NCBI GenBank assembly: GCA_947652605.1
Contig: OX393582.1
Location: 13,540,544-13,604,543 of the forward strand
Origin: Elmis aenea
Lineage: Eukaryota > Arthropoda > Insecta > Coleoptera > Elmidae
Length of the DNA stretch: 64,000 nt
Reading direction: 5' to 3'
Shown here: piece by piece, positions 1 through 11,100 of the stretch
Position numbering within the stretch: position 1 is the first letter of the stretch
How the letters are laid out: every line of letters starts with the position of its first letter
Position numbers and translations under genes: made by a program
Notes under the pieces: generated by a model
The model's database searches: none
The model's input: only the letters and a program-made list of their open reading frames with translations
Told to the model about the DNA's origin: nothing

Positions 1-539
1 TTTGTTTTAGAGGTGAATAATTATTATGTGTACAAATGTTTCAAATCTATACAATTGAATTGTCCCATGGCAAACTTAAGAGTGAAGTTCCATAATTTAG
101 GAGCCTTAATTTGTTTTAGGTTTAAGGGTTAAGTAAGATAAAGTTAATATTAATAAGTTATAAAAAATCCTCAACAAATTGGTTGGGACGAATATCATTT
201 TTAAATTTTAAGAGGAAAATCTTGGAAAATAGTTTTCATGCTTTTTTGCTCAGTCTATCCATTTGTCGGTAATGCAATCATCCCTAACACACATAATAGA
301 TTTATTGGCAAAAACCAAAATTGACCCTCAACGCCATTTTCACATATTTTGTTTTACGTTGTATGATTTAATAATGCCCAGATTGCGCTTAACATTTCAT
401 ATTTAGTAAGTGAAGGGAGAAAATAGTGAAAGGTATTGTAACATATTTAGTTGTCAGTTTATAACCCCTTTGCTACGGATAAAAATGTATTTAATTTGAG
501 AGTGATATTGGTCTTTCTAATTTAACTTTATCAACCCCA
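1..539. other. AT-rich DNA, nothing recognised
   Basis: No open frame of meaningful length, repeat or motif was recognised before the mariner remnant. Confidence 0.5.
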
Positions 540-1245
540 GCGATTTTTAAAATTGAAGAACAGCCCATCTGCGTGAAATTTTGTTTAGAACCTAAAAATA
601 TGGTGACAGAAAAATATGACTTTTGAATACGGCCTTTGGAGTAGATGTTCCGAGTTGGACCACGTTTTATGAATGGTTTAAACGCCTTAAAGAAGGAAAA
701 ACTTTAATCAAACTGATAAAATTTCTACTGCAGTTGAAAGAGTTGTTGAACTAATTCGTGTCAACAGGTGACTAATTGTTGAGAGAAGTGGAAGAAGCAC
801 TAGGAATGTCATATAGATCTTGCCAAGACATTTTGACCAATATTTAGGCATGAATCGTGTTGCTAAAAAGTTTGCTCCTCGTCTCTTGACAGAAGACCAA
901 AAAGAGACTCAACTCCTTGTTTTTGATTAGGCAGTAGATATTTGGCGAAAAATTAAGTCACCTTAATTTTCACCCTACATATTTACTTAACTTGGCCCTT
1001 AACACTTCTTTTTGTTTTCAAAACTGAAGAGCTAGTTAAAAATGATGTCGTTTTGAAATGATTGGCGGGATAAAAAAAATTGCAGGCTGACCTAACAGTG
1101 TCTACTAAAAGTGCCTGCAAGTTGTGATTTCAGAAGTTGCAAAGAAGTTAGCAGCAGTGTATAGCAGCTACAAGGAACTATCTTGAAGGTGATCACTTCA
1201 ATTTAGAAACATTTTTTATTAAGAAGGTTTTACGACGCTGGCCAG
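540..1245 (+). pseudogene. mariner transposase remnant, internally deleted
   Basis: Decayed transposase of the Tc1/mariner superfamily, which would cut and paste its element at TA dinucleotides. Around 540-600 a frame resembles the N-terminal helix-turn-helix start (EEQPICVKFCLE). At 645-700 the motif FYEWFKRLKEGKT is visible. At 840-905 there is MNRVAKKFAPRLLTEDQKE, the signature linking the HTH region to the catalytic domain. At about 1150-1200 the C-terminal motif CIAATRNYLEGDHF appears. The DDD catalytic core between these pieces is missing, and stops and frameshifts separate the segments. Terminal inverted repeats were not located. The family assignment is solid, the exact ends are approximate, and the copy cannot be active. 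Confidence 0.8.
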
Positions 1246-1319
1246 GGCATTATTTGATCAAATCATGTCTTCACTAAATTTGTTTTTTTTTAATAGTACC
1301 TACAGAGGTGTGTTTAAAC

Positions 1320-1497
1320 CAGGGACTAAAAACGAAAAATATTTCGTTCGTTTTTGATCGGAACGAAAACGAATTTTTTATTTTTTTTTGTATTACACAC
1401 ATAAAATTTCTTAGTATTTAATTTTGTCGGAGTCGGAGTCAACTACTAAAATTATCAGGAGTCGGAGTCGAATTTTTTTACCGACTCCGCAGCTCTG
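1320..1497. mobile_element. hAT-type MITE with 8-bp target duplication and mismatched ends
   Basis: The 178-bp segment starts CAGGGACTAAAAACG and ends CGCAGCTCTG. It is flanked by a perfect 8-bp direct repeat, GTTTAAAC (1312-1319 and 1498-1505), the duplication length of hAT elements. The left end is rich in CGAAAACGAA motifs and the right end in GGAGTC motifs (1425-1485). The two ends share little beyond CAG, so this looks like a chimera of two end types. The left-end motif recurs at 21149. No coding capacity. Confidence 0.75.
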
Positions 1498-2450
1498 GTT
1501 TAAACTACTGTTAATTAATCAAAATTACTTAATAATTTGCCCGGGTTTGTATGCCAATAATTTATTTTTTGCGGTAGTAGGTTAGTTCTTGATGCCATGC
1601 CAATATTTGCTACTTATTGTAAGTTATTAAAACTTTGGAGGCAGATCAAATGTACGTCAAGCAAATTTCAGTTGACGCCACGTTATGGGAATTGAATTAT
1701 GGTGTAAACGGCCCCATAAAGCAATAAAACCATGTAGAAGCACGTACACAGAATATTCTACATATATCAGCAAGGAATTCTCGTGTCATAATAGCTTTTA
1801 AATCAACTGGCAACTCCCAGCGGAAAAGTTGGCAGGATGATACCGCGGGACATGCGACCGGGGTACTCTGGACGTTGGTTTAACGAGCTATAAACGTCGT
1901 AGAATGCCATGCCAAGGCATTTTCTAGCAAATGCGGATGGCATTGTCCGAATGGCATTGTTATTTTATATCATTTTAAGTATATACTGTTGTTATTTGTA
2001 TGCACGGTGGCCGGTTGCAGCGGGTAAGCTGTTTGTCGTTTTTCAACGAAATTGCCACACTTGTAGTTAATTACATGTTATATTGACCAGCAAGATAATG
2101 CAGGGAGAATATAAAGTAGCTGTTATTCTAACTGCCAAAAACATTTGTAAATTCTACGCATAGTTAACGTTTAAGTACTAATTAGGTTGATGAATAGCGT
2201 ACCATGCTTCGAGCATGTCTTTCTCCTTCAGCAAATAATTGGAAGTGTTGCAATTTTTGTGTTGTCTCTGAATATTAACGATATTGTACATTGAGGGACT
2301 TTGAATATATTGTGTAAAAACAAGAAACAATATTTAATAAGCAGTCACAGACAATACTGTTGTCTTAATAATGTTGTAACTAGAAATGTGCAACAGGTAA
2401 ACCAGCGCAAGCAAGCCGAGGTTTCAAAATTGAAAGGTTCCCTCCCCACC
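1498..2450. other. no gene recognised
   Basis: Mostly AT-rich. A short GC-richer patch at about 1795-1960 contains several near-repeats of ATGCCATGCC and GGCATTGTC but no convincing coding frame or known repeat. Confidence 0.4.
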
Positions 2451-2585
2451 CCTCAGCTAGAGTACCTATAGATTTAAATTGGTAAAATTTGCTAAATTCG
2501 GTGCTCATTAATAATCCAAAGAGAAATTGGAAATATCTCAAACAGTAGTCGATAAAATTAGAAATAACCGGAATATACAATAAGT

Positions 2586-3477
2586 CAGTGATGTCCAGCC
2601 TTTTTAAGGCTAAGGGCCACTTTACCAATTTTTAAACTTTGGCGAGCTCCTTAATCGCTGTCGTACCCCTCCCCAAAGTCCGCCACAGAAAATTCGGTCT
2701 CCGAGGAAGCAATAGACATCGCGGACCTCACCTTGCTCTGAGGAAGGTATAAATAAATAAATTAATAGAAACATGACTGTAAGTAAATCCGGACCTCCTT
2801 TGCCCGGTGTCCCCTCTTCTCACACCAGGCCTTTAGGAATTAGTCCCGTCTCCCACCCTGCTTAACTCCCCTTGGCGATAAGAACAAAATTCAAAAAATA
2901 GACGTTTGAACCCAGAAAACTTTTATTATATGCAGTTACAATATATTTGTTATTCATGTGAAACTTGTTACTGCTTTGTTGTTGCTGTTTGCTGATACTG
3001 TTTAAAAATCTATTTAGCTGCGAAAATGCTATTTCTGAAAGCGAAAAATGAGTTTACCTTTTTCACAAATTTCATAAGATTCCGATACATGACAAGGTCT
3101 CTAACTTGCCAAAAACTGTTATTTCCAATAGCTTTTTGTTGTATGTCATTTTGTAAAATTATAATTTCAATTTTTGCATTGTTGACAAACGTAAGTTTTT
3201 GTGCAGCTTATGTCAAAATGCCAAAAATATTTAAAGTGGTTCGATTCCCTTTAGATCCTAAAAATGTCTATCAAATTCATCGTTAAGCAATTGAAGGTCA
3301 TCAATGTACCTTTGTGGATGATAATTTTTGTCATCGCCTTCTGTCATTTGTTTTATTGATGGAAAATGTTTGTGTTTGAAAGTGTTTATATGAAAAACCT
3401 ATGAGAGCAAGTTCTGCTCTCATGCACCTTATAGCCCTGTGGGCTACCAGGGTCCCGCGAGATACCTGTTGGACATA
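2586..3477 (-). mobile_element. Decayed hAT element inserted in a foldback repeat
   Basis: The left end reads CAGTGATGTCCAGCCTTTTT, a typical hAT terminus. The insertion point sits cleanly inside a foldback-family arm. The flanks CAATAAGT (before 2586) and ACATAAGT (about 3478) resemble an 8-bp target duplication with one mismatch. The right terminus appears eroded. The interior encodes transposase remnants on the - strand. Confidence 0.65.
2900..3360 (-). pseudogene. hAT transposase C-terminal remnant (ZBED5/FAM200-like)
   Basis: Reading the - strand from about 3360 downward gives HFPSIKQMTEGDDKNYHP, then YIDDLQLLNDEFDRHF followed by a stop and DLKGIEPL. A little further on comes ILQNDIQQKAIGNNSFWQVR. 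These match the order of motifs in the C-terminal half of hAT transposases of the FAM200/ZBED5 group: the HFP segment, the 'F..RF.D.K.IEP' segment, the 'LQ.D..LK' segment and the FW motif before the dimerisation region. Several frameshifts and stops separate the pieces and the N-terminal two thirds are absent. Recognition is by motif order, so confidence is moderate. Confidence 0.55.
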
Positions 3478-3770
3478 AGTCCTTTGGATTACAAAAAAAT
3501 TAAATGTGTTTATAACCCGAATCAGATGGTAATCACAAAGTTTTTCTAGGTCGATTCGCTTTTGTTTTACAAAAACCAACTTTATTTTTTCTTATAGGCG
3601 CATATTTGCCATTTACATAATCAAGTAGATTTTTTTTCTGAATTCATTGATGTGTCATACATGGTATATTACTTCTACATTCACGTTAAATCTGTAAAAT
3701 TGCGTTTTAGACAACAACCACCAAGCTTAGCCTTTTGCAGTTACTCATATGATCATCATAACTTATTACT

Positions 3771-4218
3771 GTTTATTGTGACGTTTAAAATAAATTGCAA
3801 AATAAATTATTTTATATATTTATCACTATATGCAATGAAAATTCAGCAATTAAAAAAATAGATGAGTTACGGTTTGATCGACTGGGATTTTCCTCTAACT
3901 TTATGTTAAAAAATTAATTACATAAATAACTTTAAAAGTAAACTTCAACTTTCTTATACTAATATGAGTTGTTAAACGAAAAAATTACTTTAATAATACT
4001 TGTTTAAGACGCACTATAGAAGATTTTATCATTTCCTTCGACTTGGTAGTATGTTCTCTTGTTTCTGATCATACCGATAAAGCAAATATTCAAGAAATCG
4101 CTATAACACTTTGAATCTAGGCTTCCGTAAATCAATATCTAGTTAGCGATGAAGCATTGTGGAACTGTGACATTGAAAGAATGTAAAACTACTTCCGTAT
4201 AAAGAACGTTACAAGAAG
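3771..4218. other. AT-rich, nothing recognised
   Basis: No coding or repeat signal seen. Confidence 0.4.
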
Positions 4219-4515
4219 AAATGCGCGGAACAAATTTTCTCAGACTCAGTTCCAACTAAAGACCGATTCTCACGTAAGTGTATTACCGATATCTACAGAT
4301 CAAACGCCACGGCATCCAATCAGTCAGAGAACAGGTCTGCAGACGATGGTCAATCAGGAAGAGTAACCCTCCCAGGAGCTTGTCGGAACGGCGCGTCTCA
4401 CGGTTCGTCATCGGCATAAACTACGGCCAACAACAGCCCCATATGCGGCAGTACAGGTGTGACTCCTGCTTCGCGATGTTCCGCGTACTCGCCGCATACC
4501 AAAACCAGTGACATT
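4219..4515 (+). other. GC-rich, exon-like block of unknown origin
   Basis: An island of clearly higher GC content in an AT-rich surround. One + strand frame runs from about 4215 to 4412 without a stop (includes TKDRFSRKCITDIYRSN and GQSGRVTLPGACRNG), meets a single TAA at about 4413-4417, then stays open to about 4517. Another + strand frame (4278-4511) is open for 77 codons. No family was recognised. It could be a decayed host exon, a captured gene fragment, or part of an unrecognised element. Weak evidence. Confidence 0.2.
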
Positions 4516-5179
4516 AAATAATCTAGATAGCTTTATTTATAAAAAAAATTACGCGTACACACATTTATCTATCACAAATCAAAGTCTTTAATGTCAGCGC
4601 GGTTGTTGGAGCTATTTGTTTATTCCAATTGAATTGCTGGGGTTATTATGTCCAACCGTATACTCTCTTACATCACATGTCTTGATAAACGCATGCATTA
4701 CCTTATTTCAAGCGAGATGCAGATGAAATTTCTCCTGTACATGAACACTGGTCTTACGTCGAATAATTAGGAAACAATTAATGTCTGAATCACTCAGCCG
4801 AATCATTTTAAACGTAAATTCTGCAATAGCCTCTACGTTTGTATTACTTACAATGTAATATTTTAACATAATATAACACTTTTCAAAGGGTTCAAATTTA
4901 GCCATGTTCACAATACTATAATAAACAGTTATAAAACACAAAAGAGCACACGGAGTTGCTTAAAAGATTAACAATTTACTTGGAAGTGACGTTTAGTTGT
5001 TTAATAATTGCAAAACATCACTTGTTTACGAAATCATGGGAAACTTTGATAAGGAAATTTTGACAAAATTAGCTATATCTCGTTTATTTTTTGCAACAAA
5101 TATACCTAAAAAACTATATACTTTTGAAAAGCAAAAAAAAATAATATAAAGTTATGGCCAACTAGGGTTTCTATGAACC
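4516..5179. other. AT-rich; faint dispersed repeat at 5040-5175
   Basis: No gene. The stretch near 5090-5175 (GGCCAACTAGGGTTTCTATG) resembles repeats at 49128 and 49690 and is likely an old MITE fragment. Confidence 0.35.
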
Positions 5180-6470
5180 AAAAATAATAATAATAGCAAG
5201 CTAAATAAACCTTACATTTTTTTTTAAATTTTGGAGTTTTATAAAAAAAATGTGGGCTGTTTTTAAACTAGATAAAGATAAAAACGCATTACTTAAGGTT
5301 CTTTAACATAAAATAGTACTAAAAAATAGTTTGACTAAATTAAAATGTGAGCCTAGGGCACACCAAATTACCAGGGAACAAGAAGGCAGATCGCCTAGCC
5401 AAAATTGGCAGCGAGACACCTTTCTTCTCGGACCAGAACCCGCAAGACACATCCTATGGAACAGCCAAGCAATGTATAAACGACATATTAATACAGGGCC
5501 AATGGGGCATAATACCCATTGAAAAAGTGGCAGGACAAGCCCAAGGTTATCCTTCCAAAGGTCTCTAAAAAAAGGACAGAAGAAATGCTCAGGATGAGTA
5601 AAGCATACATCAGAGCAGCCACCGGATTCGTCACAGGACACTGTGGGTAAAACAAACACTTTTACATAATAGGGCTCTCAGACACCGATGTATGCAGATG
5701 GTGAGGAAGAAGAAACTCCTCTTCACTTAATATGCCAGTGTGAAGGATTCACGCCCTATCGGCGTAAACTTCTAGGGATGGAAAAAAACAACCAAGAACA
5801 GTTAAGAAAAACACCCCTAAAGTTTTTCAAAAACACAGGACTCCTTTAAGGGGCTGTCACCAGAGGGTACAGTAGACCAATAGGTCGCAGTACAGGAACC
5901 CAAAAGGGGTCCACTTTCGCGGAAATAAATAAATAAATAAATACACTAGGAAAACAGTTAAAAATTTGAAGAGCTATACAAAAAATTTAAGTCGTTTTTA
6001 AACAAACTAAAAAATAGTTGTATTGCTTGTAGTGTCTATAATATTTTCTAAAAATATGACAACCATTGCAAAACTTTTGAATGTTTGTCAAAGGAAAATG
6101 CAAGAGTATACCATTAAAATATTTTTTTAAATTTTGGAGAGCTATAAAAAGTTTTTCAGACCGTTTTTAAACTAACTAAAGCAAAAAATGCATTGCTTAT
6201 GGTGTTCTTAAGATTTTTAGAAAATTTGGAGACCATTGTAAAACTTTACATTTTTGTCAACAAAAATGCAAGGATATTTTATACACCTGTAACGTTTATA
6301 AAAACTTTGAAGAGCTCGTTTAGGCATTTTTGAGCAAACTTTAGCTGGAAGTGCATTATTAAGGGTGTCTTTAAAATTTTTATATAATGTGGAGACCACT
6401 GCAAAGTTTTCCTCAAACACTGTAGCCAAAATATTTAAGAAAATGGCATAACATTCCATTTACACATTTT
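5180..6470 (+). repeat. Array of about 165-bp units, copy 1, interrupted by a LINE
   Basis: Diverged units recur in direct orientation; each contains a form of GACCATTGCAAAACTTT, then AATTTTTGTCAA, then a GAAGAGCT motif, then GCATTGCTTATGGTGT. The GACCATTG anchor is near 6060, 6231 and 6393, giving spacings of about 162-170. A LINE fragment (5340-5944) interrupts the array. The same units occur at 9895-10510. Confidence 0.7.
5340..5944 (+). pseudogene. LINE 3' end: RNase H tail, zinc-knuckle and simple-repeat tail
   Basis: 5'-truncated non-LTR retrotransposon. The frame 5347-5568 shows the end of an RNase H domain (GHTKLPGNKKADRLAKIGSE, where the final D is the last catalytic aspartate). After a frameshift it continues with RAATGFVTGHCG and a Cys/His cluster (CRWCGEEEETPLHLICQCEG) typical of the C-terminus of I/R1-like LINEs. 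The 3' tail is AAATAAATAAATAAATAAAT. It sits inside a 165-bp repeat array, so it inserted after that array formed. A second, longer copy of the same family lies at 40686-41400. Broken by stops and frameshifts. Confidence 0.8.
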
Positions 6471-7060
6471 ATTAAAAACTTTTTAATCAATATTTCAACC
6501 ATTTGAGGGTAAATAATTGTTATTTAAAATAGTCGAAGGTATGAGAAACGGTTTAGATAGTTTAAAATTTTTGAAATTACCGCGTGTTTCTTAATGCTAA
6601 ACTTTTCTCTATTTACGTTTTAAAATTTGCATTTATTGAAAGATTATTTAAGTTTATCAGGCAAATATTTCTTATTTTACCCTGAATAACGTTATGAAGG
6701 CTAAAATGTAACTTTTTAAAATCATTTAAGATCAGCTGTTATGGTTTAAAGAATGTAAATATACCCAAAATACGGATATCAAATGAACGCTACATTGCTG
6801 ATGAGTTAAAAGGAGATAGATTTAATATCGGACGTTGATACTTATATCTAGTCAAGAAATGCAAGGCGTTGTTTGTCACTTTTTAACACGTTGGTTGTAA
6901 CAGTCGCTTATGTCGTAGCGTACTCGTCACCTCCTTTATGTGCTCCTGGTACAAAATATAAGTAGAAAATGTCGCTAATAGGGGTCGCAACCTACACGAT
7001 TTTGAAATTAATAATGTACAGCCGTTGTATGTATATAATTAAAATTTTCCTTTTTGGTTT
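6470..7060 (+). repeat. Unique-looking flank shared with 10510-11100 (duplicated segment, copy 1)
   Basis: From ATTATTTCAACCAT-type sequence through GAGGGTAAATAATTGTTA, GTTTGTCACTTTTTAACACG and GTCACCTCCTTTATGTGCTC to ATGTACAGCCGTTG, this block aligns colinearly with 10510-11100. Together with the arrays it forms a diverged direct duplication about 4.06 kb apart. No coding capacity. Confidence 0.75.
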
Positions 7061-8652
7061 ATAAAATGTAAATGTTGTATAAACAAGCCAACTCACATCA
7101 TCAACAATTTAGTATTAACATTTTAAGAGCAACATCACATTTTACATTTTAAAATTATGGCACTGTCTAACGTTTGTCAAAAAATATTATTGTTATTACA
7201 ACTTGTCCCTTTTCAGGTTTTTAAATTTTAACTCGATGCTTACTTCAAAATGGGGTAAAACCCGAAAAATATAAATAAAATTAAGTGATGTCAGAGGTCA
7301 CACGTTCAAATTTAATTTATACACATTCCAAATTTAACTAGTTAATACATTTGCAAAATGAATTTCTACTCTAGCGAACCAAGTAGTTCAGCTTTATGAA
7401 ACATTCTCACTTTAAGTAAGTATAAATTTGTAAGAATAAAAACAATCTGTATCTATACATTGTTTATATTCGGATTTTGATTAAAATGTCTTGTTTTTTT
7501 GTACCTTAGAAATCATGAGGAAGGATTAAAATAAATCCGAAATATTGGTTATCAATAAAGAGTTTTCTTTATGCCCGGCTGAAGCCTTTAATACAGACCA
7601 CTAAACCCATAAAATTTATTTATCTTATAACGTATAAAAATAAGAAAATAATCTACCGATGATGGATTCAAAGACTAGAGACTGGTATAGCATTTTAAAA
7701 AGCGATTTGTCTTAGAAATAAACTTGTTTATTTATGTTTTATAAACATTACTTAAATAATGTAATCGTGTACTTTACAGTCTTCATTTTTTATACTCCTT
7801 TACGTACAAATATTAATAAAACGTGGTATTGTTTTAATAAAATAATTTTGTCAACTAACATGTCACATTTTCATATTGTGCTACTTGTTTTTAAACAAAT
7901 TCCCGTTATTTTAAGTTGATAATCAACAACGCTTTTTATTGAATTGTGAATTCCAATCGGGCTAGACAAATAAATTATCGAAAAAAATCCCCTTTTGACT
8001 AGTCAGACGCGAGAATTCAACCGATATATCAAATCTATCATTAACCCAAATAGCAACGCGACCGATTCTATTTCTCACAGGTCTTTAACTATGGCAAAAA
8101 CTGCTCCGTCTAGCTGTGAAAAACAACGCTAATTAGCAGAAAACTGCAGATATTTAAGAAATATAAATCACTCGTTGCTAATTTGCGGAAAGATTCCATC
8201 TGATGTAATCTCAAGGTAACCTGTTTAGTTTAAGGAGTAGTTTTTATATGTTGTACGAAGAAGTGTTGGTCTTTGAGGACGGCTAGTACATAATTTGTTG
8301 TATATTTGTATTAAAAGATCTTAAATATAACGTTTTAATTATAGATAATGTAATCGCCGAAATTACGTTTAATTAAAAGCAAATGGTCATAACTTATAGT
8401 GATTAGAATACAGGACTTATATTGCAACATAAAGATCATGGGCTTTAAAATCCGTTAGAGATAAAGGAATGCTTGAATTAGCAAAGGTTTACTTTTACTT
8501 GCTTAGAAAGATACAAATTAAAAATATGCGAATTGTGCCCAATTTTGAAATATCTTGAAAGAAGAAAAAAAAAACATAGTAATCTAATATAGATTGGATC
8601 GGACAACGTGAAAAGCGCGTGTTATGGTCATGCCATGTTTGACAGTTTAAAA
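7061..8652. other. AT-rich, no gene recognised
   Basis: Only short AT-driven frames. Contains the hammerhead-like motif at 7515-7543, otherwise featureless to the eye. Confidence 0.4.
7515..7543 (+). ncRNA. Degenerate hammerhead-like motif
   Basis: ATGAGGA, one base, then a perfect 5-bp stem GGATT/AATCC with a 6-base loop, then GAAAT. It differs from the CTGANGA...GAAAC pattern by the first base of the core and the last base of the GAAAC box. Probably a decayed relative of the motif at 62801. Confidence 0.3.
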
Positions 8653-8823
8653 CAGTGCCGAATTAAGCCTCTAGCAGACAAAATTTAGTATTTTATTTAG
8701 ACCCTTTTTATAGAAAATGTTTGCAAATTTTGCGATTTTATTATAAATTACAATTTTTCCGGAGTCTCCAAATCACGGACTCTGGACATTTGTCTTTTTT
8801 GTCTATTGTTTATTCCGGCCCTG
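8653..8823. mobile_element. hAT-type MITE, 171 bp
   Basis: Ends are CAGTGCCGAATTAA and (inverted) CAGGGCCGGAATAA, matching at most positions. The flanks GTTTAAAA (8645-8652) and GTTTATAA (8824-8831) form an 8-bp target duplication with one mismatch. Non-coding. Confidence 0.75.
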
Positions 8824-8831
8824 GTTTATAA

Positions 8832-9894
8832 ATACGATATTTGATGTTGATGATCTACGATTTGTAAAACTACAATAAATAATTAAAAATCAGTTCTAAG
8901 GTTTGTAGTAGTTCGTCTAGAATTGTTAAACACTGGTGTCTGCAGGCGTAATTAGCAAAAATCACGTTTTGTAACATAACATCAACAATTTTTATGTACT
9001 TAGTTTGGTTAATAATCCTAGTTTTATCTGATTTTCTATGATTGCTGCCTACTGTAGAAGTAAAAATAGGAAAGAGAGAAATATATTTTCATTTCACTTC
9101 ATCGACTTCAGTCGCCACTAATTGTGTAGATAGGAAAAGTATGGTAAAAACACACTTCCTTGCTCATTCAATCATCCTTGTTTTCGAGATTTTTGTGTGC
9201 CTCTTGTTAAAGCACACCCTGTATATTGCTTAACTTATATCGTAAAAGTAAGATATTAATAAGAACGAGAAATCGGGTTCGGTACAGAATTTTGTTTATG
9301 TTTTTTTGAAATAAATTAAAATAATACGACGCAAAAAATTGGCAACGTTTAAATGTTCTCACGAAGTTTCTATAGAAAAAACGACTCATCGGAATCGGAG
9401 TTCGATTTCATAGGCGATTTTGGAGGCAGATCACGACCACGCGGAATGCAGTCCTCTGGACATTTCTCTGTAATGTGCATACAACACTACCGAACACAAC
9501 GGCTGATTTATTGTAGCTTATTTTTAATTTAAATCGAAATCTACATCGCTGACCGCGTTGACTAATGTACCGTAAAAATACTTGGTATGATGAATTTTAG
9601 TCGCTTTTTGTTTTAGCGTTGCAAGTGACGTTTTGACAACTGGTCTCACTGACTATTATGAATATTACTCGCATAAATCCAAAGATGTGACGTCTTCTTT
9701 CTTTAAAGCGTCGAAGTACAAGCCGGGATAAGTCTTAAACTTTGAGATGGGTTTCTGTTCCGGGGCTTTCCCAGGACAAAAGTCCTGTGAATTACTAAAT
9801 TTTTAGTAGTTTCGAGTTTTGAGGGGAAAAATCCGAGACTCGAGGAGACACAAATATACAGAAATTCTTCTTCTTGATTTCAAGTTGCGATAGT
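8832..9894. other. no gene recognised
   Basis: AT-rich with two short, unrecognised 60-63 codon frames (9042-9233 +, 9207-9389 -), most likely spurious. A slightly GC-richer patch at 9390-9480 shows nothing familiar. Confidence 0.4.
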
Positions 9895-11100
9895 CAACTT
9901 TTTTATTTCTTTTGACCGCAATATTGAATTTTTACACCATCAGACAAACAAAAAATTCGCTTTTTAGATTGGTAACCAACATGGCCTTTTTATTTCAAAA
10001 AACTTGCAACATTTTAAAAACTTTAAAAAGCTGTTTTAGACCTTTTGAGCAAAATTCAGCTGGAAATGGATTATTTAGGGTGTCTTTAAAATTTTTAGAT
10101 AATATAGAGAGGATTGCAAAATTTTTCCCAAAGACTCATTGAAACATTGCAAAACTTTTGAATTTTTGTCAAATAAAAATGCAAGTGTATAACCCTTGAA
10201 ATATGTTTCAACATTTTGATGAGCTGTAAAAAATGTTTCAGGCAGTTGCTAAACAAACTTAAGTTGAAAAGGCATTGCTTATGGTGTTTTTAAGATTTTT
10301 AGAAAATATGGAGACCATTGCAAAACTTTCAATTTTTGTCAACAAGAATGAAGGGTATTACACACTCGTAACGTTTTTGAAAACTTTGAAGAGCTGTTTT
10401 AGCTGTTTAGCTGTTTTAGCTGGAAATGTATTATTTACGGTGACAATTATTGCAAAATATTCCCCAAAGTCTGCTAGCCAAAATTTAGTAAAATTAAGCA
10501 AATGACATAAAGTTCCATACACACGTTTTATTAAAAACGTTTTAGTCATTATTTCAACCATCTGAGGGTAAATAATTGTTATTTAAAAATAGTCGAAGGT
10601 ACGCGAAAAGTTACAAGTTTTTAATTTTGAAATTACCGCGCGTTTTGTTATGCTGAACTTTTTTCAATTTATGTTTTGAACTTTGCATTTATTGAAACAA
10701 TATTAAAGCTTATGAGGCTAATATTTCTTATTTTACCATGAATGACGTTATTAAGGCTAAAATTTAACTTTTTAAAATCATTTAAGATCAGCTGTTTTAG
10801 TTGAATGAATGTAAACATGCTTAAAATACGGACATCAAATGTACGCTACGTTGTTGATGAGTTAGAAGGAGATAGATTTTGTATCGGACGTTGGTGCTTA
10901 TATCTAGTCCAGAAATACAAGGCGTTGTTTGTCACTTTTTAACACGTTGGTTGTAACAGTCGCATATGTCGTAGCGTACTTGTCACCTCCTTTATGTGCT
11001 CCTGGTACAAAATATTAGTAGAATATGTCATTAATAGAGGTCGCAGCCTACACGATTTTGAAATTTATAATGTACAGCTGTTGTGTGTATAATTATTAAC
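9895..11100 (+). repeat. Duplicated segment, copy 2 (165-bp units plus shared flank)
   Basis: Bases about 9980-10510 hold the same 165-bp units as 5180-6470 (anchors AGACCATTGCAAAACTTT at 10311 and relatives near 10110). Bases 10510-11100 match 6470-7060 colinearly. The LINE present in copy 1 is absent here, so the duplication predates that LINE insertion or this copy never received it. Confidence 0.7.

Larger units (their letters stand above)
2451..3770 (+). repeat. Fragment of the foldback family (see 36005-36900), split by a hAT insertion
   Basis: Bases 2451-2585 match the outer arm of the element at 36005-36900 (shared CTAAATTCGGTGCTCATTAA and AGAGAAATTGGAAATATCTC). Bases from about 3478 to 3770 match the next part of the same arm (CCGAATCAGATGGTAATCAC, ACCAACTTTATTTTTTCTTA). 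The two halves are separated by the hAT piece at 2586-3477. Diverged and truncated. Confidence 0.7.

Noticed and set aside
3236..3256. GGTTCGATTCC resembles a tRNA B-box (internal promoter)
   Set aside because: No matching A-box, acceptor stem or cloverleaf within 90 bases. It lies in a hAT transposase remnant.
5303..5659. 118-codon - frame
   Set aside because: Antisense of the LINE RNase H fragment.
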